A stretch of 55,592 bases of DNA. Origin: Streptomyces huiliensis (GTDB taxonomy: Bacteria; Actinomycetota; Actinomycetes; Streptomycetales; Streptomycetaceae). Positions 23,159-31,644 of this stretch are shown in pieces; position 1 is the stretch's first letter; every line of letters begins with the position of its first letter. The stretch is taken from contig NZ_JAIQLH010000089.1 of the NCBI RefSeq assembly GCF_020037025.1, positions 1-55,592 on the forward strand, read 5' to 3'. The notes under the pieces are model-generated. The model did no database searches, was not told where the DNA came from, and saw only the letters and a list, made by a program, of their open reading frames with translations. The position numbers and the translations under genes are program-made.

Positions 23159-24769
23159 ACCCGGCAGCCGCACGGACAGCGCGTGGCGGAACTCGTCGCG
23201 CGGGTCCCAGCGCGCCTTGACCCGCTGGAGACGGGGATAGTGCCGCTTGTGGTACAGCGCGTGCCACGGCGTCCCGGACGTGTTGAGGGCCGGGTCGGCG
23301 AGGTCCGCGTCCGGGTAGTTGACGAACGAGCCGTCACTGACCGCGCCGGGCACGGGAACCCCGCCGGTGTCGGCGTACACGGCACGGTAGAGGTCCCGCA
23401 CCCATCGCAGGGCGGGCCCGGCCCCGTCCGGGTCCTCCCAGCCGCCGAGGTAGATCGCCTTGAGGACGGAGTCCCGCTGCGCGACGGCCGTCGCCTCGGC
23501 CGGCACCGCGTTGACCTGCCCGCCGTAGGAGACCAGCCACACCGTGCCGTCGACCTCCTCGCCCCGCCGGCCCGACAGGTGCTCGTACAGGACGCCCGCC
23601 TGCCGTTCCGTGCAGCGCCGCCGCAGGTAGCCGGCCTTGGCCTTGAAGAACGCCGGCTCGCTCTCCTGGACGGCGGCGGCCGCCTGGAGCCAGGTCCGGC
23701 TCCGCCCGGACCGCGCGGGCCGCGCCCTGACCCCCTGGCCGACCTCCGCCACGTACGCGTCGGCCAGCCGCCGCGCACCCGCGTCCGCGGAGTCCACCTG
23801 GCCCATCAGGTCGACCGTTCCTGCCCTGCGGCTGTTGAGCATCAGGACGCTGAACAGCCCGGCGTAGGGGGAGCCGGGCGCGCTGTTGCGCTCGTGCCAG
23901 CCGCCGTGGTTGTCCACCAGGCGGGTGAACGACCGCCGGTCGAGGTCCTTCCAGGACCAGGAGGCGCGGAAGGAGTACACGGACTCCGGCGCCCGGGGGA
24001 GCAGCCGCGCCGGATCGGAACCCGTCGCGCCGGGGGACCGGAACCAGTAGCGGGTGACGACGCCGAAGGTGCCGCCCCCGCCGCCCGTGTGCGCCCACCA
24101 CAGGTCACGGTGGGGATCACCGGGCTCCCGCGTGGCCACCACGGCGCGCGCCCTGCCCCGCGCGTCGACGACCACGACCTCCACGCCGTACAGGTGGTCC
24201 ACGGACAGGCCGTGCCGGCGCGACAGGGCGCCGTAGCCGCCGCCCAGGATGTGGCCGCCGGCCCCGACCTCCGCCGTCGCACCCGCCGGGACGGTCACCC
24301 CCCAGCCCAGGAACAGCCGCCGGTACACCTCGCCCAGCAGCGCCCCCGGCTCCACCACGAACGCCCGCCGCCGCGCGTCGTAGGAGACGGAGTTCATGGG
24401 CGAGAGGTCGATGAGCGCCTTGACCGACGGGCCGTCGACGAAGTCCTCGAAGCAGTGCCCCCCGCTCCGTACGGCGATCCTCCGCCCCTCGTCCACCGCC
24501 CGCTGCACGGCGTCGACCGCGTCCCGGGTCGAGGCCGCGAGGCGTACGTGGTCGGGGGCGCCCACGAACCGCGCGTTGCGGCCGCGGCGGGTCAGGGACG
24601 CGTACCGCGTGTCACCCGGAACGATCGCCGCCGGACCGATGGCCGACGGGCCCTGGCCGCCGGCGCGCACGGCGGCTGCCGACGCGCCGCCCGGCGCGCC
24701 CAGCCCCGCGGCCGCCCCTCCGAGCGCGGCCGCTCCCCCGAGAACGCCGCGTCGTGTCACGTCTGCCAT
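23147..24769 (-). CDS. FAD-linked oxidase (BBE/PCMH family), Tat-exported
   Basis: A 540-aa exported flavoprotein. A Tat signal lies at the N-terminus (TRRGVLGGAAALGGAAAG). The PCMH FAD-binding domain (~65-240) includes RSGGHC with H105 as the likely 8-alpha-histidyl FAD attachment, and EVGAGGHILGGGYG. The second covalent site of berberine-bridge enzymes (Cys in GxCPTVG) is Ala here (PAGATAEVG), so flavin linkage is probably single. The BBE domain sits at the end with NYPDADL and ALYHKRHYPRLQRVKARWDP. Substrate unknown; family members oxidise sugars, alkaloids and polyketides. ATG 24769 fits the signal; a longer frame upstream is unlikely. Confidence 0.88.
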   Translation of the reverse strand: MADVTRRGVLGGAAALGGAAAGLGAPGGASAAAVRAGGQGPSAIGPAAIVPGDTRYASLTRRGRNARFVGAPDHVRLAASTRDAVDAVQRAVDEGRRIAVRSGGHCFEDFVDGPSVKALIDLSPMNSVSYDARRRAFVVEPGALLGEVYRRLFLGWGVTVPAGATAEVGAGGHILGGGYGALSRRHGLSVDHLYGVEVVVVDARGRARAVVATREPGDPHRDLWWAHTGGGGGTFGVVTRYWFRSPGATGSDPARLLPRAPESVYSFRASWSWKDLDRRSFTRLVDNHGGWHERNSAPGSPYAGLFSVLMLNSRRAGTVDLMGQVDSADAGARRLADAYVAEVGQGVRARPARSGRSRTWLQAAAAVQESEPAFFKAKAGYLRRRCTERQAGVLYEHLSGRRGEEVDGTVWLVSYGGQVNAVPAEATAVAQRDSVLKAIYLGGWEDPDGAGPALRWVRDLYRAVYADTGGVPVPGAVSDGSFVNYPDADLADPALNTSGTPWHALYHKRHYPRLQRVKARWDPRDEFRHALSVRLPGAGA

Positions 24770-24926
24770 CGCCCACCCCTCCGGTCGCCGGCGCCGGACG
24801 GCCGTCCTCGCCTCCCGGTCCACGATCGACGACGCGAGGGCGCGGGACATCGTGCGCGGTGACCGCGTCCCGTCCGCCGAAGGAGGTACGGCGCCCCCTC
24901 CTCCGGAAGGATGTCCCGCGGGCGTC

Positions 24927-25451
24927 CTACGGGAGCTCCCGCTTCCCCTTCTCGTACTCGCCCCGGAGCTCCCGCCACCGGTCGAGCCGCCAGGCCGCCC
25001 AGTCCGCCGGGTGCCCGGCGAGCGACTGCATCAGGTACTCGAAGTGGTGGTGCCAGCCGGCCAGGCAGTCCAGCCGCTGGTCGTCCGTCCCCGGCATCTC
25101 GTTGGTGAAGTGCAGCAGCGTCCCGCCGACGCTGACCGGCGCCTTCTCCAGCTCGAACCGGATGCGGCCGTGGATCTCGACGGTGTACTCGGCGAGGCTC
25201 TCCGGCTCCCAGGCGGTCACCCGGCCCGGCGCGACGGTGGCGTTGCCCTCCAAGTCGGTGTTCAGCCACCGCAGGGTGATCGCCCCGCCCTCCCGCCGCT
25301 CGAACGGCTCGGCGGCGGCCAGCCAGGTCGGCAGCCCTTCCGGCGTCGCGACGGCCGCCCACACCCGCTCCCGGGGGTACGGGAGCGACAGCTCGTAGCA
25401 GAGCGTGTGAACGTCACCGTGGGTCTCCGAGGCCCCGTAGGGGGACGGCAT
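24927..25451 (-). CDS. SRPBCC (START/AHSA1-like) domain protein
   Basis: A ~174-aa single-domain protein of the SRPBCC lipid- or ligand-binding superfamily, with the helix-grip opening YELSLPYPRERVWAAVATPEGLPTWL and the internal strands GGAITLRWLN and GRIRFELEKAPVSVGGTLLHFTNE typical of AHSA1-like members. The role is unknown; such proteins bind small hydrophobic ligands or activate Hsp90. Two ATGs compete: 25457 has GGAGG only one base away, while 25451 has it at seven bases, so 25451 is preferred. It stands alone between the oxidase and a Uma2 gene on the same strand. Confidence 0.8.
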   Translation of the reverse strand: MPSPYGASETHGDVHTLCYELSLPYPRERVWAAVATPEGLPTWLAAAEPFERREGGAITLRWLNTDLEGNATVAPGRVTAWEPESLAEYTVEIHGRIRFELEKAPVSVGGTLLHFTNEMPGTDDQRLDCLAGWHHHFEYLMQSLAGHPADWAAWRLDRWRELRGEYEKGKRELP

Positions 25452-25493
25452 CTCCATGCCTCCAGCACACCACAGCGGGGCCGGGCCCGCGCG

Positions 25494-26051
25494 TCAGTCG
25501 CGCGGCCAGGCAGACGTGTCGATCATGATGCCAGAGACCGGGAGCGCGAACTTCTCACCGAAGGTGTGGCTCGTCTCATCGGTGTACACGCCGTCGCGCG
25601 GAGCGTGGAAGACGTGCACGACACCGGTCTTCGGATCGGCGATGAGGTACGTCGGGATGCCCGCGGCGGCGTAGACCTTCAGCTTGGCGTCGTAGTCGTC
25701 GCGCCGGCTGCCCTTGGAGACGACCTCGGCGACGAACTCGATGTCCCGGTAGTCGTGGAGTCCGTTGTCGTCCTCTTCCGCGCCGTCCCGCACAAGGGCG
25801 ATGTCGGGGGCGTAGCCGTTGAGGGTCCCCGGGAAGTCGATACGAACGGCCCAAAGGATGTTGGCATCCACTCCGAGAGCGGCTTCCAAGGCCCGATTCA
25901 ACCCTCGAATGATCGCCGCGTGCACCTTGCGCTGCGGATTCAGAACGATCTCCCCCTCGATGATCTCCGCCCGATACCCCGCAGGCACATTCATGGCCTC
26001 GATGAGGGCGAACATCTCATCCAGCTCGGCCGAGTCCTCAACGGTCACCAT
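25494..26051 (-). CDS. Uma2 family protein (second copy)
   Basis: A 185-aa Uma2/DUF820 protein, clearly diverged from the one at 18 kb. Conserved blocks are EIIEGEIVLNPQRKVHAAIIRGL, YAPDIALVRDG, FVAEVVSKGSRRDDYDAKLKVYAAAGIPTYLIADP, with the acidic and Lys positions of the PD-(D/E)XK fold. Function unproven. GGAGG lies about 5 nt before ATG 26051, so this start is preferred to GTG 26057. The third-position G/C is a little lower than in neighbouring core genes. It is followed at 43 bp by the SRPBCC gene on the same strand. Confidence 0.85.
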   Translation of the reverse strand: MVTVEDSAELDEMFALIEAMNVPAGYRAEIIEGEIVLNPQRKVHAAIIRGLNRALEAALGVDANILWAVRIDFPGTLNGYAPDIALVRDGAEEDDNGLHDYRDIEFVAEVVSKGSRRDDYDAKLKVYAAAGIPTYLIADPKTGVVHVFHAPRDGVYTDETSHTFGEKFALPVSGIMIDTSAWPRD

Positions 26052-26113
26052 CGGCACCTCCCCGTCTGAAATCCGAGTCTAGGAACGCACTCCGTCTCTC
26101 GCCCTCGCACAAA

Positions 26114-26144
26114 GGCCCGCTCCCCCCGAAAGAGGGAGCGGGCC
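26114..26144 (-). terminator. Terminator after the cytochrome c biogenesis operon
   Basis: GGCCCGCTCCC (26114-26124) pairs with GGGAGCGGGCC (26134-26144). On the minus strand it is followed by TTTGTG. It lies 35 nt beyond the ccsB stop. Confidence 0.8.
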
Positions 26145-26178
26145 CGTGTGGGTGACGCGCGGCGGGTGCCGGTGCCGG

Positions 26179-27330
26179 TCAGACGCCCGAGTAGGAGTGC
26201 TTGCCGCCGAAGAGGAAGTTCACCCCGTAGTAATTGAAGATGTAGCAGGCGAACGCGGCCAGGGCGAGGTAGGCGGCCTTGCGGCCCTTCCAGCCGGCGG
26301 TGGCGCGGGCGTGCAGGTAGGACGCGTAGGCGACCCAGGTGATGAAGGACCAGACCTCCTTGGGGTCCCAGCCCCAGTAGCGGCCCCAGGCCGCCTCGGC
26401 CCAGATCGCGCCCGCGATGATCGTGAACGTCCACAGCGGGAAGACGGTGGCGTTGATCCGGTAGCCGAACTTGTCGAGCGTGGCGGCGGACGGCATGCGG
26501 CTCAGCATGTTGTCCCAGGCCATGTGGAGGCGGACGCCCAGGCGGAGGCCCAGGCCGGCGTCCTTCGGCAGGCCCTTGAGCTTCTTCTCCAGGACGCCCG
26601 GGCCGGTCTTGCCGGCCGCCAGGCGGATCTCGTAGCCGTCACGGAAGCGGTAGAAGAGGGTGGAGACGGCACCGACGTACAGCGAGGCGCCGGAGATGAT
26701 CGCGCAGGAGACGTGGATCCACAGCCAGGGCGAGCGCAGTGCGGGCACCAGCTGGTCGCTGGATGTGTAGAGCACGCTGATGGCCAGACCCAGGTCGAGC
26801 AGGATCGTGGTGACCAGCGGCAGGCCCAGCCAGCGGATGTTCTTCTTGGCGAGGAGCAGGCCGAGGTAGACGGCGACGGCGACCATGCCGAACGTCGTCG
26901 AGAACTCGTACATGTTACCCCACGGCGCCCGCCGCACCGACAGGGCGCGGGTGAGCACCCCGCCCGCGTGCAGCGCGAACGCCAGCACCGTCAGCGAGAT
27001 CGCGATGCGGCCGTAGAGGTCGCCCTTCTCGCTGCCGCCGGCCGCGCCGGGGCCGTCGGGGACGTCCTCGCGGGTGCCGGGGGCCGACCGGGTGACGACC
27101 TTGGGCCGCTCCAGGACCGCCGTACCGCCCGCCTTGCGGACGGTGACCGCGACGGCCGGGCGGGCCTCGGCCGTGATCGCGGCGGCGGTACGGCCGACGG
27201 CGCTGCGGCTGCCGAAGACCCACTCGGTGATGTGTGCGAGGAAGGCGAGGGTGTAGACGGCCATCGCCGAGTAGATCAGCACATTGCTGGTATGGGCCAT
27301 GTTCTCGTTGGCCGCGGCAGCGATGTTCAC
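26179..27330 (-). CDS. ccsB: Cytochrome c biogenesis protein CcsB/CcsA-like (ResC)
   Basis: A 383-aa polytopic membrane protein of the System II (Ccs/Res) pathway that carries haem across the membrane and, with ResB, attaches it to CXXCH motifs of exported cytochromes c. The haem-handling tryptophan-rich motif is WGRYWGWDPKEVWSFITW near residue 315. About eight hydrophobic helices are visible, after a first helix at residues ~10-35 and a non-conserved linker (~40-110). GTG 27330 lies in a GTGA overlap with the ResB stop, so the genes are coupled. By operon order it is the last of resA-ccdA-resB-ccsB. Confidence 0.9.
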   Translation of the reverse strand: MNIAAAANENMAHTSNVLIYSAMAVYTLAFLAHITEWVFGSRSAVGRTAAAITAEARPAVAVTVRKAGGTAVLERPKVVTRSAPGTREDVPDGPGAAGGSEKGDLYGRIAISLTVLAFALHAGGVLTRALSVRRAPWGNMYEFSTTFGMVAVAVYLGLLLAKKNIRWLGLPLVTTILLDLGLAISVLYTSSDQLVPALRSPWLWIHVSCAIISGASLYVGAVSTLFYRFRDGYEIRLAAGKTGPGVLEKKLKGLPKDAGLGLRLGVRLHMAWDNMLSRMPSAATLDKFGYRINATVFPLWTFTIIAGAIWAEAAWGRYWGWDPKEVWSFITWVAYASYLHARATAGWKGRKAAYLALAAFACYIFNYYGVNFLFGGKHSYSGV

Positions 27331-29285
27331 GCGCGCGCTCCTTCGGAGGAATCTGTGGGTTCAGCGGGTCGGGTGGGTTCTTCGGCGGTCGCGTCGGCGT
27401 TCGCTTCGGCGGGCTTCTCCACGGCCCTTTCCTCGGCTGTCTCCACGGCCTTCTTCTCGCCGGCCTGATCGCCGGTCTTTTCGGCGGGCTTTTCGGCGGT
27501 CTTTTCGGCGGGCTGATCGCCGGCCTGATCGCCGGGCTTCCCGGCAGGCTTCTCGCCGGCCTCTTCTGCGGGCTTCCCGTCGGGCTCCCCCGCCACCGCC
27601 GGCGCCGCGCCCTGCAGCGCGACCGCCAGCTCGTACAGCTCCTCCGGCACCTTCGCCGACTCGCTGCGCCCGAGCCCGGCCAGCTCGACGACCGTCCGCC
27701 CGTCCGCACCGCGCACGGCCCGCACCCACACCCGGCGGCGCTGGATGAACAGCGACGCGGACACGCCGATCAGCGCCGCGACGGCACCGGCCAGCGCCGG
27801 CATGTCGCCGGGCTTGTGCGAGATCTGGAAGGTCGCCCAGGTGCTGATGCCGTCGAACTTCAGCGAGCCCGCGCCGTCCGGCAGCGTCATCGTCTCGCCG
27901 GGCTTCAGCGCCCGCGCGAAGTTCCGGTCGCCTTCCTTGAACTGCTTCATGTTCCGCGTGTCGAGCTTGTAGACGCTCTGCGGCAGGCCGGAGTCGATGC
28001 CCAGGTCACCGTGGTAGGCGGTGAGGACCAGCACCGGGTTGTCCAGCGCCGGGAAGACCGACGCCATGCTGCCGGTGCGCAGGTCCAGCGTGGGGACGAA
28101 GTTGCCCCGGAAGCCGATCTGGCCCTTCTTGCCGTTCTTGTCCCAGTAGTCGGGGACCTTGATGACGGTGGTCTCGGTGATGTTGTTGTCCAGCGGCAGC
28201 GAGGCCACCGCGCCCTGGTAGACCACGTTGCCCTGGCCGTCGCGGACGGTCACGCGGGGTGCGTAGCCGTGCCCCTGCAGGTAGACCTTGGAACCGCCGA
28301 CCTCCAGCGGTTCGTTCACCTTGATCGTGGTGTCGCGGGGCGTGCCGTCCGCGCCCTCCCAGTAGCTGATGTGCGCCCGGTAGTCGCGCGGGGTGCCCTT
28401 CTGCGGGCCCGTGCGCTCGTACGTCCCGGTGAAGCCCTTGAGCCCGAAGCCGAACGGGGGCAGGTCGTCGGTGTCGAACAGCGAGCCCGACTTGAAGTCG
28501 TCGTACTGGGTGAGCGTGTTCGAGAACTTGTCGCCCTCGACGACGAGCTTGCCGCCCTCGTACTTCCACAGCTGTGCGGACGCGAACGCCACCAGCATCA
28601 CGATCAGCGAGACGTGGAAGAGGAGGTTGCCCGCCTCGCGCAGGTAGCCCTTCTCGGAGGCGACCGAGTCGTCCGCCGCGACCGTGCGGAACCGCTTGCG
28701 GCGCAGCAGCCGCCGGGCCTCGGCGAGCACCTCGTCGGGATCGGCGTCGGTGCGCCAGGTGGTGTAGGCGGGCAGCCGGGTGAGGTGGCGCGGCGCCTTC
28801 GGCGGCCGGCCGCGCAGCTGGCCGACGAACTGCCAGGTGCGCGGGACGATGCAGCCGATCAGCGAGACGAACAGCAGGATGTAGATCGCGGAGAACCACA
28901 CCGAGCTGTAGACGTGGAAGAGCTGGAGCTTCTCGTAGAGAGGCGTCAGCGTCTTGTGCGCTTCCTTCCACGTGTCGGCCTTCACCGAGTCGACGCTGGT
29001 CTGCGGGATCAGCGAGCCTGGGATGGTCGCGAGGGAGAGCAGGAGCAGCAGGATCAGCGCGACCCGCATCGAGGTCAGCTGCCGCCAGAACCAGCGCAGC
29101 CAGCCGATGACCTCCCGTCCGGTCCAGGCGAGCGCGCCCGCCACGCCCGGCCGCCGGACGCCGCCGAACGAGCCCGGCACCGCCTGGCCCCGCTCCCCGG
29201 TCTCCTCGACCGGGGCGGTGGACAGCCGGGCGCCCGCGGCGGCGTCGTCCTGCGCCTCGGTGGTGGTGCTATCGGTCTTGGCCAT
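27327..29285 (-). CDS. resB: Cytochrome c biogenesis protein ResB
   Basis: A 652-aa ResB-like membrane protein, partner of CcsB in System II haem ligation. After an acidic N-terminal tail come two helices near 70-110 and one near 125-145, a large extracytoplasmic domain (~230-480), and a final helix near 485-510 (LAGAVAALIGVSASLF). The last ~95 residues form a low-complexity tail built from EKPAEKTGDQ-like units rich in Lys, Glu, Pro and Ala, encoded by imperfect 12-30-bp DNA repeats at about 27,400-27,590. Such a tail is dispensable in most homologues. The gene follows ccdA by 3 bp and overlaps ccsB by 4 bp. Confidence 0.92.
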   Translation of the reverse strand: MAKTDSTTTEAQDDAAAGARLSTAPVEETGERGQAVPGSFGGVRRPGVAGALAWTGREVIGWLRWFWRQLTSMRVALILLLLLSLATIPGSLIPQTSVDSVKADTWKEAHKTLTPLYEKLQLFHVYSSVWFSAIYILLFVSLIGCIVPRTWQFVGQLRGRPPKAPRHLTRLPAYTTWRTDADPDEVLAEARRLLRRKRFRTVAADDSVASEKGYLREAGNLLFHVSLIVMLVAFASAQLWKYEGGKLVVEGDKFSNTLTQYDDFKSGSLFDTDDLPPFGFGLKGFTGTYERTGPQKGTPRDYRAHISYWEGADGTPRDTTIKVNEPLEVGGSKVYLQGHGYAPRVTVRDGQGNVVYQGAVASLPLDNNITETTVIKVPDYWDKNGKKGQIGFRGNFVPTLDLRTGSMASVFPALDNPVLVLTAYHGDLGIDSGLPQSVYKLDTRNMKQFKEGDRNFARALKPGETMTLPDGAGSLKFDGISTWATFQISHKPGDMPALAGAVAALIGVSASLFIQRRRVWVRAVRGADGRTVVELAGLGRSESAKVPEELYELAVALQGAAPAVAGEPDGKPAEEAGEKPAGKPGDQAGDQPAEKTAEKPAEKTGDQAGEKKAVETAEERAVEKPAEANADATAEEPTRPAEPTDSSEGARA

Positions 29286-29288
29286 GGT

Positions 29289-30068
29289 TCAGATCCCGGG
29301 TTGGTACTTGTTCGACCACGTCTGCAGGTCCTGGATGAGGTAGTCCCACACTCCCGTCACCAGGAGGACGCCGACCAGGACGAGCATGCCGCCGCCGATC
29401 CGCATGACCCATGCGTAGTGCTTCTTGATCCAGCCGAAGGCGCCGAGCGCCCGGCGGAAGGCGAGGGCGGTGAGGATGAACGGCAGGCCGAGCCCGACGC
29501 AGTAGGCGAGCGTCAGCACCGTGCCCCGGCCCGGGCTGGCCTCCTTGAACGACAGGGCCTGGACGGCGGCCAGCGTGGGCCCGATGCACGGGGTCCAGCC
29601 GACGCCGAAGCCTATGCCCAGCAGCGGCGCCCCGAGCAGTCCCATCGTCGGTTTCACGTGGAACCTGAACTCGCGCTGACCGAATCGGTTCAGCAGACCC
29701 GTGAAGAGCAGCCCCAGGACGATCATGACGGCGCCCAGGACGATGGAGATCGTCCTCTCGTGCTCCTTGAGGGTGTTCCCGAAGTACCCGAAGGCCGCCC
29801 CGAAGGAGACGAGGACGGCACTGAAGCCCAGGACGAACAGGGAGGAGCCCAGCAGCATCCGGCCCCGGCGCGTCTCCGCCAGGTCCGCGCCGCCGACCCC
29901 CGTCACGTACGACAGGTAGCCCGGCACCAGGGGCAGCACGCACGGCGAGAAGAACGACACCAGGCCGCCGAGCACCGCCACGGGCAGGGCCAGCAGCAGC
30001 GCTCCGGAGAGGATGGTGTGGTTCATGCCGTCACCGGAGGCGGCGAGGACGGTCGACGCGACGTACAC
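29289..30068 (-). CDS. ccdA: Cytochrome c biogenesis protein CcdA (DsbD transmembrane family)
   Basis: A 259-aa membrane protein with six hydrophobic helices that carries reducing equivalents from cytosolic thioredoxin outward, to keep apocytochrome cysteines and the ResA thiol reduced. The first Cys-Pro motif is SFFSPCVLPLVPGYLSY (C at about residue 45), and the second is GVGWTPCIGPTLAAV, both typical redox cysteines. GTG 30068 lies 4 bp after the resA stop; GGAG within the end of resA serves as a ribosome site. An internal ATG (MNHTILSG) is possible. Second gene of the resA-ccdA-resB-ccsB unit. Confidence 0.92.
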   Translation of the reverse strand: MYVASTVLAASGDGMNHTILSGALLLALPVAVLGGLVSFFSPCVLPLVPGYLSYVTGVGGADLAETRRGRMLLGSSLFVLGFSAVLVSFGAAFGYFGNTLKEHERTISIVLGAVMIVLGLLFTGLLNRFGQREFRFHVKPTMGLLGAPLLGIGFGVGWTPCIGPTLAAVQALSFKEASPGRGTVLTLAYCVGLGLPFILTALAFRRALGAFGWIKKHYAWVMRIGGGMLVLVGVLLVTGVWDYLIQDLQTWSNKYQPGI

Positions 30069-30072
30069 GGCG

Positions 30073-30705
30073 TCACTTCTCCGCGACCAGCTGGTCGAGC
30101 GTCTCGTTCAGCTCGTCCTGGCCCAGCGGCTTGAGCGCCCGGCCCGCGATCTTCCCGTTCCGGTCGATGAAGACGGTGGAGGGGATGGCCTGCGGGTTGA
30201 GGTTGCCCTTGGGGAAGCGAAGGATCAGCTTCCCGCCGGAGTCGTGGATGCTCGGATACGGGACCTCGAAGGACTTCTCGAAGGCGACGGAGTTCGCCTT
30301 GTCGGGGTCGCGGACGTTCAGGCCCACGAACTCGACGCCCTTGCCCTTGTACGCGTTGGCCGCCTTGACCAGGTTCTTCGCCTCGGCCCGGCAGGGAGCG
30401 CACCATGAGCCCCAGACGTTAAAGACAATGATCTTGCCCTTGAACTTCTCGGTGGCGTTGAGCTCCTCGCCCTGGAGGGTCTTGCCGGACAGCTCCGGCG
30501 CGTCCTTCCGGGCGCTCGCGTTCTTGACCATGGAGACCCCACCGGTCCCCTGCACGAACTGCGTCTCGCCGCCTCCGCCGGAGGTCCCCCCGGTCCCGCA
30601 GGCGCCCAGCGCCAGCGCCGCCAGCGCGGCGCCGACGGCCGGCACGGTGGTACGACGGCGGAACGGGCGGAACCGGGTGCGTCGATCGGCGCGGCAGGCA
30701 CTCAT
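30073..30705 (-). CDS. resA: ResA/TlpA-type thiol-disulfide lipoprotein
   Basis: A 210-aa exported thioredoxin-like protein. An Arg-rich start and hydrophobic segment end in LALGAC, a lipobox with the lipidated Cys at ~36, so the protein should be anchored outside the membrane. The active-site WCAPC (C102, C105) and PSTVFIDRNGKI match the TlpA/ResA family, which reduces the CXXCH disulfide of apocytochrome c before haem attachment. CcdA follows 4 bp downstream as its electron source. ATG 30705 is the first fitting start but lacks a strong ribosome site. A longer frame to 30819 is unlikely because it adds non-signal sequence. Confidence 0.9.
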   Translation of the reverse strand: MSACRADRRTRFRPFRRRTTVPAVGAALAALALGACGTGGTSGGGGETQFVQGTGGVSMVKNASARKDAPELSGKTLQGEELNATEKFKGKIIVFNVWGSWCAPCRAEAKNLVKAANAYKGKGVEFVGLNVRDPDKANSVAFEKSFEVPYPSIHDSGGKLILRFPKGNLNPQAIPSTVFIDRNGKIAGRALKPLGQDELNETLDQLVAEK

Positions 30706-30954
30706 GTGAAAAGTTTCGCATGGCGATTTACGGGATCTTCCGCGCCCCCCTTGCCCCACACGACCCTGGTGCTCAGGGGCTCGGAGCACCCTCCCCGCCG
30801 ACGCGCGGCCGACGGACACCGTCCGTCGGCGGTGCGTTCGAGCCCGTACGGCGACCGCACCGGCCCGGGACCGTACGGCGACGCACCGGCCCGGGACCGT
30901 ACGGCGGCCGTGCGGCCCAGGACCGTACCCGTCCCGGGCCGCACGGGGAACCGC
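30706..30954. other. Intergenic region with ~26-bp tandem repeats
   Basis: Between the resA start and the histidine phosphatase stop (both minus strand) lie three imperfect head-to-tail units of the form ACCGGCCCGGGACCGTACGG at about 30,855-30,935, plus a short ACGGACACCGTCCGTCGG inverted repeat near 30,811-30,828. Promoter elements for resA should be at the left side, but no clear -35/-10 pair was found. Confidence 0.5.
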
Positions 30955-31644
30955 TCAGGCCCCGAACGCCTTCGAACCGCCCTTGACCGGCTTGGCACCC
31001 GCCCGCAGATGCGCCGGAACGAGGTCCCGGGCCGGCTCGCTGTAGCCCACCGAAACGATTTTGTCGCCCCGGTAGGTGAACGTCGTCAGGCTGGCGAGCG
31101 TGCACTGCCGCTTGCGCGGGTCGTGCCACAGCCGGCGCCGCTCCACGAAGCTGCGCACGATCCAGATCGGCAGCTGGTGGCTGACGCACACCGCCTCGTG
31201 CCCGCGGGCCGCGTCCCGCGCCGCGTTCAGCGCGCCCATCATCCGCACCACCTGCTCCACGTAGGGCTCGCCCCACGACGGCCGGAACGGGTTGGTCAGG
31301 TGCTTCCAGTTGGCCGGCTTGCGCAGCGCGCCGTCGCCGACGCCGAAGGTCTTGCCCTCGAAGACGTTCTCCGCCTCGATCAGCCGCCCGTCCGTCGCCA
31401 GGTCCAGCCCGTGCGCCTTGGCGATCGGCGTCGCCGTCTCCTGCGCCCGCTCCAGCGGCGAGGCCACCACGTGCGTGATGTCCCGGCCCGCCAGGTGCTC
31501 GGCCACCCGGTCCGCCATCTCCCGGCCCAGGTCGGACAGGTGGTAGCCCGGTCTGCGGCCGTACAGCACGCCGTCCGGGTTGTGCACCTCGCCGTGCCGC
31601 ATCAGGTGCACGACGGTGATCTCGCTGCCGCCCTCGCCACTCAC
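30955..31644 (-). CDS. Histidine phosphatase family protein
   Basis: A 229-aa member of the histidine phosphatase (phosphoglycerate mutase-like) superfamily. The catalytic RHG is LMRHGEV (R16, H17), with VASPLERAQETA as the second Arg block, WGEPYVEQVVRMM holding the acid region, and CVSHQLPIWIVRSF the second His. Cofactor-dependent mutases usually have specific motifs absent here, so a phosphatase is more likely. The start GTG 31644 lies in a GTGA overlap with the hemL stop, so it is made together with HemL. Substrate unknown; the conserved coupling to hemL suggests a role near tetrapyrrole supply, but that is inference. Confidence 0.88.
   Translation of the reverse strand: MSGEGGSEITVVHLMRHGEVHNPDGVLYGRRPGYHLSDLGREMADRVAEHLAGRDITHVVASPLERAQETATPIAKAHGLDLATDGRLIEAENVFEGKTFGVGDGALRKPANWKHLTNPFRPSWGEPYVEQVVRMMGALNAARDAARGHEAVCVSHQLPIWIVRSFVERRRLWHDPRKRQCTLASLTTFTYRGDKIVSVGYSEPARDLVPAHLRAGAKPVKGGSKAFGA

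Noticed and set aside
27234..30134. 966-codon open frame on the plus strand across the cytochrome c genes
   Set aside because: It is antisense to resB, ccdA and ccsB; its product is Arg/Gly/Asp/Ala-rich and resembles no family. Long antisense frames are expected where GC3 is very high.
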